64,000 nt of DNA from Alphaproteobacteria bacterium PA4 (GTDB lineage Bacteria; Pseudomonadota; Alphaproteobacteria; Sphingomonadales; Sphingomonadaceae), in NCBI GenBank assembly GCA_002256005.1, contig NKIQ01000015.1:1-64000 (forward strand). Reading direction: 5' to 3'. The notes under the pieces were generated by a model that made no database searches, was not told the origin of the DNA, and saw only the letters and a program-made list of their open reading frames with translations. The stretch's first letter is position 1. Every line of letters begins with the position of its first letter. Position numbers and translations under genes: made by a program. Positions 61,909 through 64,000 of this stretch are shown one piece after another.

Positions 61909-62934
61909 TCACGGCAGCAGCAGGCTGCCATCGCCATAGGAATAGAAGCGATAGTCGCTGGCGATGGCGTGGGCATAGGCCGCCTGCATCACATCCAGCC
62001 CCATCAGCGCGCTGACCAGCATGAACAGCGTCGATTTCGGCAGGTGGAAATTGGTGATCAGGCCGTCGATGGCGCCGAAGCGATAGCCGGGCGTGATGAA
62101 GATCGCTGTGTCGCCGGTGAACGGCTGGATGACGCCGGCGCCATCCACCGCCGATTCGAGCAGGCGCAGCGAGGTGGTGCCGACAGCGATGACGCGGCCA
62201 CCGGCGGCGCGGGCGGCGTTCAGCCGGGCGGCGGTGGCGGCGTCGATGCTGCCCCATTCGGCGTGCATCCTATGGTCGTCGGTGTCCTCCGCCTTCACCG
62301 GCAAAAACGTGCCGGCGCCGACATGCAGCGTCACCGTCTCGCGGGTGACGCCGGCGGCGGCGAGGCCGGCCCAGAGTTCGGGGGTGAAGTGCAGCCCGGC
62401 GGTGGGGGCGGCGACGGCGCCGTCCTTGGCTGCGTGCAGCGTCTGATAGTCTTCGGCATCCCGGGCGTCGGTCGGGCGTTTGGACGCAATATAGGGCGGC
62501 AACGGCATCTGGCCGGCCGCCGCCATCGCGGTTTCCAGCATGCCATCGGCGGAAAAGCGCCACAGCACCGCGCCTTCGTCGCCGCGTTCCAGCACCGTGC
62601 CGGTCAGGCCGGCGCCGAAATCGACCCCGTCGCCGACCTTCAGCCGCCGGGCGTTCCTGACGAAGCTCCACCAGACATCGGCGGCGTCGCGCTTGTGCAG
62701 CGTCACGCCGATGCGTGCCTCGCCCTTCACCCCATGCAGTTGCGCCGGGATGACGCGGGTATCGTTGACGACGAGGACATCGCCCGGCGCCAGCCGCGCC
62801 GGCAGGTCGCGCATGATGTGATCGGAGAGGGCGCTGCCGCGCACCTCCAGCATCCGCGCGCTGTCGCGCGGGGAGACCGGGCGCAGGGCAATACGTTCGG
62901 GGGGCAGGTCGAAATCGAAATCGCTGACGCGCAT
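61909..62934 (-). CDS. queA: S-adenosylmethionine:tRNA ribosyltransferase-isomerase
   Basis: Enzyme of 341 residues making epoxyqueuosine in tRNA from preQ1-modified tRNA and [23 protein letters not shown] is the classic start; [61 protein letters not shown] and [16 protein letters not shown] follow. Complete and of standard length. tgt is not in the window. Confidence 0.97.
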   Translation of the reverse strand: MRVSDFDFDLPPERIALRPVSPRDSARMLEVRGSALSDHIMRDLPARLAPGDVLVVNDTRVIPAQLHGVKGEARIGVTLHKRDAADVWWSFVRNARRLKVGDGVDFGAGLTGTVLERGDEGAVLWRFSADGMLETAMAAAGQMPLPPYIASKRPTDARDAEDYQTLHAAKDGAVAAPTAGLHFTPELWAGLAAAGVTRETVTLHVGAGTFLPVKAEDTDDHRMHAEWGSIDAATAARLNAARAAGGRVIAVGTTSLRLLESAVDGAGVIQPFTGDTAIFITPGYRFGAIDGLITNFHLPKSTLFMLVSALMGLDVMQAAYAHAIASDYRFYSYGDGSLLLP

Positions 62935-62981
62935 GGGCTTTCCGGGGTGTTGCAGCGGCCCTGCCCGGCGCGCCTCTGGCT

Positions 62982-63746
62982 TTACTTGCGTTTGGGTTTG
63001 GCGGCGGGCTTCGCGGCAGCCGGCTTGGGCGCTGCGGGCGGCGGCGCGGCCACCACCGGTGCCGGCGGCGGCGCCGGTGTCAGTGCTGCGGCCGGGATCG
63101 GGCTGGACGGGGCCGGCGGCGGCACCTTGTCGGTGGCGATCGAGGCCTTGACGATCCTGGTCGGATTCTCCGGCGGCTCGCCGCGCTCGATGGCATCGAC
63201 CCATTCCATGCCGCTGACGACGCGGCCGAACACCGTATAGTTGCGGTCGAGCTTCAGCACCGGCTGGAAGACGATGAAGAACTGGCTGTTGGCGCTGTCC
63301 AGGCCTTGCGCGCGCGCCATCGACACGGCGCCGCGCACATGCGGCAGGTCGTTGAACTCGGCGGTCAGGTCGGGCAGCTTCGATCCGCCCTGGCCGGTGC
63401 CGGTGGGGTCGCCGCCCTGCGCCATGAAACCATCGATGACGCGGTGGAAGATGGTGCCGTCATAGAAACCCTGGCGCGCCAGCGTGCGCACCCGCTCGAC
63501 ATGTTTCGGCGCCACATCGGGGCGCATGACGATCTTGACGCGGCCGCCGGTCGACAGGTCGAGCAGCAGCACATCCTCGTCATTAACCGTCGCTATCATG
63601 CCGGCAACGTTCGATGCGGCTTCCATCTTGGGCAGCACCGGCGGCGCCTTCAGATCCTTGGCCGACGGCCCCTGCTGGGCCAGCGCGGCACTGCTGCCGA
63701 GCACCAGCGCCAGCATCACCGCCGAAATCCGCCGCAATGGCATCAT
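62982..63746 (-). CDS. ppiA: Periplasmic cyclophilin-type peptidyl-prolyl isomerase
   Basis: A 254-residue exported cyclophilin with a signal peptide ([15 protein letters not shown]). The catalytic domain includes [32 protein letters not shown] (given here in one run of overlapping motifs [10 protein letters not shown] and [13 protein letters not shown]), [16 protein letters not shown] and [17 protein letters not shown]-terminal extension of about 55 residues is rich in Pro, Ala and Lys and ends KPAAKPKRK, possibly cell-wall-binding. The start overlaps the coaD stop (ATGA). Confidence 0.92.
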   Translation of the reverse strand: MMPLRRISAVMLALVLGSSAALAQQGPSAKDLKAPPVLPKMEAASNVAGMIATVNDEDVLLLDLSTGGRVKIVMRPDVAPKHVERVRTLARQGFYDGTIFHRVIDGFMAQGGDPTGTGQGGSKLPDLTAEFNDLPHVRGAVSMARAQGLDSANSQFFIVFQPVLKLDRNYTVFGRVVSGMEWVDAIERGEPPENPTRIVKASIATDKVPPPAPSSPIPAAALTPAPPPAPVVAAPPPAAPKPAAAKPAAKPKRK

Positions 63747-64000
63747 GAACCCTTCAATCCCGTTTCGGCGACGCGGGCCACCACATCGGCGGCCACCCGC
63801 GGCGTCACGAACTTGCGAATATCGCCACCATAGACGGCGATTTCCTTTACCAGGCGTGAAGCGATCGGCTGCAACGCGACATCGGCCATCAGGAACACGG
63901 TTTCGATATTGGCGTTCAGCTGCTGGTTCATCCCCGCCATCTGATATTCATATTCGAAATCGGCGACGGCGCGCAGGCCGCGGATGATGACGGTGGCGCC
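63743..64000 (-). CDS. coaD: Phosphopantetheine adenylyltransferase (partial, C-terminal part)
   Basis: C-terminal 85 residues of CoaD, which makes dephospho-CoA. GATVIIRGLRAVADFEYEYQ, MAGMNQQLNANIETVFLMAD and ISS-type SRLVKEIAVYGGDI are diagnostic. The N-terminus with the HxGH motif lies beyond the window's right edge. Four-base overlap with the cyclophilin gene implies one transcript. Confidence 0.95.
   Translation of the reverse strand, partial: GATVIIRGLRAVADFEYEYQMAGMNQQLNANIETVFLMADVALQPIASRLVKEIAVYGGDIRKFVTPRVAADVVARVAETGLKGS

Overview
This 64 kb window is high-GC chromosomal DNA, apart from one AT-richer patch at about 56.76-59.1 kb. The organism looks like an alphaproteobacterium, most probably of the Sphingomonadales. 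The reasons are the gene families (cyclophilin next to coaD, RHH_4 ribbon-helix-helix protein, DUF1489 beside mgtE, acyl-CoA-dehydrogenase-type phosphotransferase), the style of the division cluster, the GC content and the palindromic repeats. That placement is inferred, because there is no rRNA in the window. I found no tRNA, rRNA, insertion sequence or CRISPR array.

Layout. 1-9.4 kb holds housekeeping and envelope genes: xseA (cut by the window edge), divergent purD, a phosphotransferase-DoxX pair, a type II NADH dehydrogenase, a membrane-anchored M28 peptidase, a CNNM/CorC transporter-like protein and an OmpA-type lipoprotein. 9.6-14.4 kb, on the minus strand, reads pheS-pheT followed by an SbtA-like bicarbonate transporter and its SbtB-like PII protein. 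A DUF559 nuclease-like gene flanked by inverted repeats separates this from rpmI-rplT. 15.8-21.6 kb carries a VOC protein, YqgE/AlgH, peroxiredoxin, a Tat-exported molybdopterin oxidoreductase, hemH and phaB. 22-25.4 kb is a minus-strand group of exported proteins (CpcT/CpeT-like, peptide-binding lipoprotein, DUF2147, outer-membrane barrel). cysK follows.

27.1-45.5 kb is a complete dcw division and cell-wall cluster: mraZ-rsmH-ftsL-ftsI-murE-murF-mraY-murD-ftsW-murG-murC-murB-ddl-ftsQ-ftsA-ftsZ. Nearly every junction is a 1-4 base overlap. A candidate promoter and a perfect DnaA box lie upstream of mraZ.

45.5-50.7 kb, minus strand, is accessory stress functions: an arsenic operon arsR-arsI-arsC-arsN-like-aqpS without ArsB or Acr3, a MarR regulator coupled to an Acg-type nitroreductase, and a radical SAM/SPASM protein. 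50.8-55.6 kb is lipid and hydrolase metabolism: an alpha-methylacyl-CoA racemase, a dGTPase-like gene whose start looks frameshifted, and two coupled serine hydrolases. 56.8-59.1 kb is a small foreign-looking island with a divergent arrangement: a DUF2188 gene and a Cas2/SinR-fold-like gene on the minus strand, a XRE regulator and an ImmA/IrrE peptidase on the plus strand. The window ends with DUF1489, mgtE, a membrane protein, queA, a periplasmic cyclophilin and the end of coaD.

The least expected features are the SbtA-SbtB pair behind pheST, the permease-less arsenic operon, the DUF559 cassette with long terminal inverted repeats, several families of palindromic repeats, the 57 kb island, and two genes that seem to need a CTG start or a frameshift.
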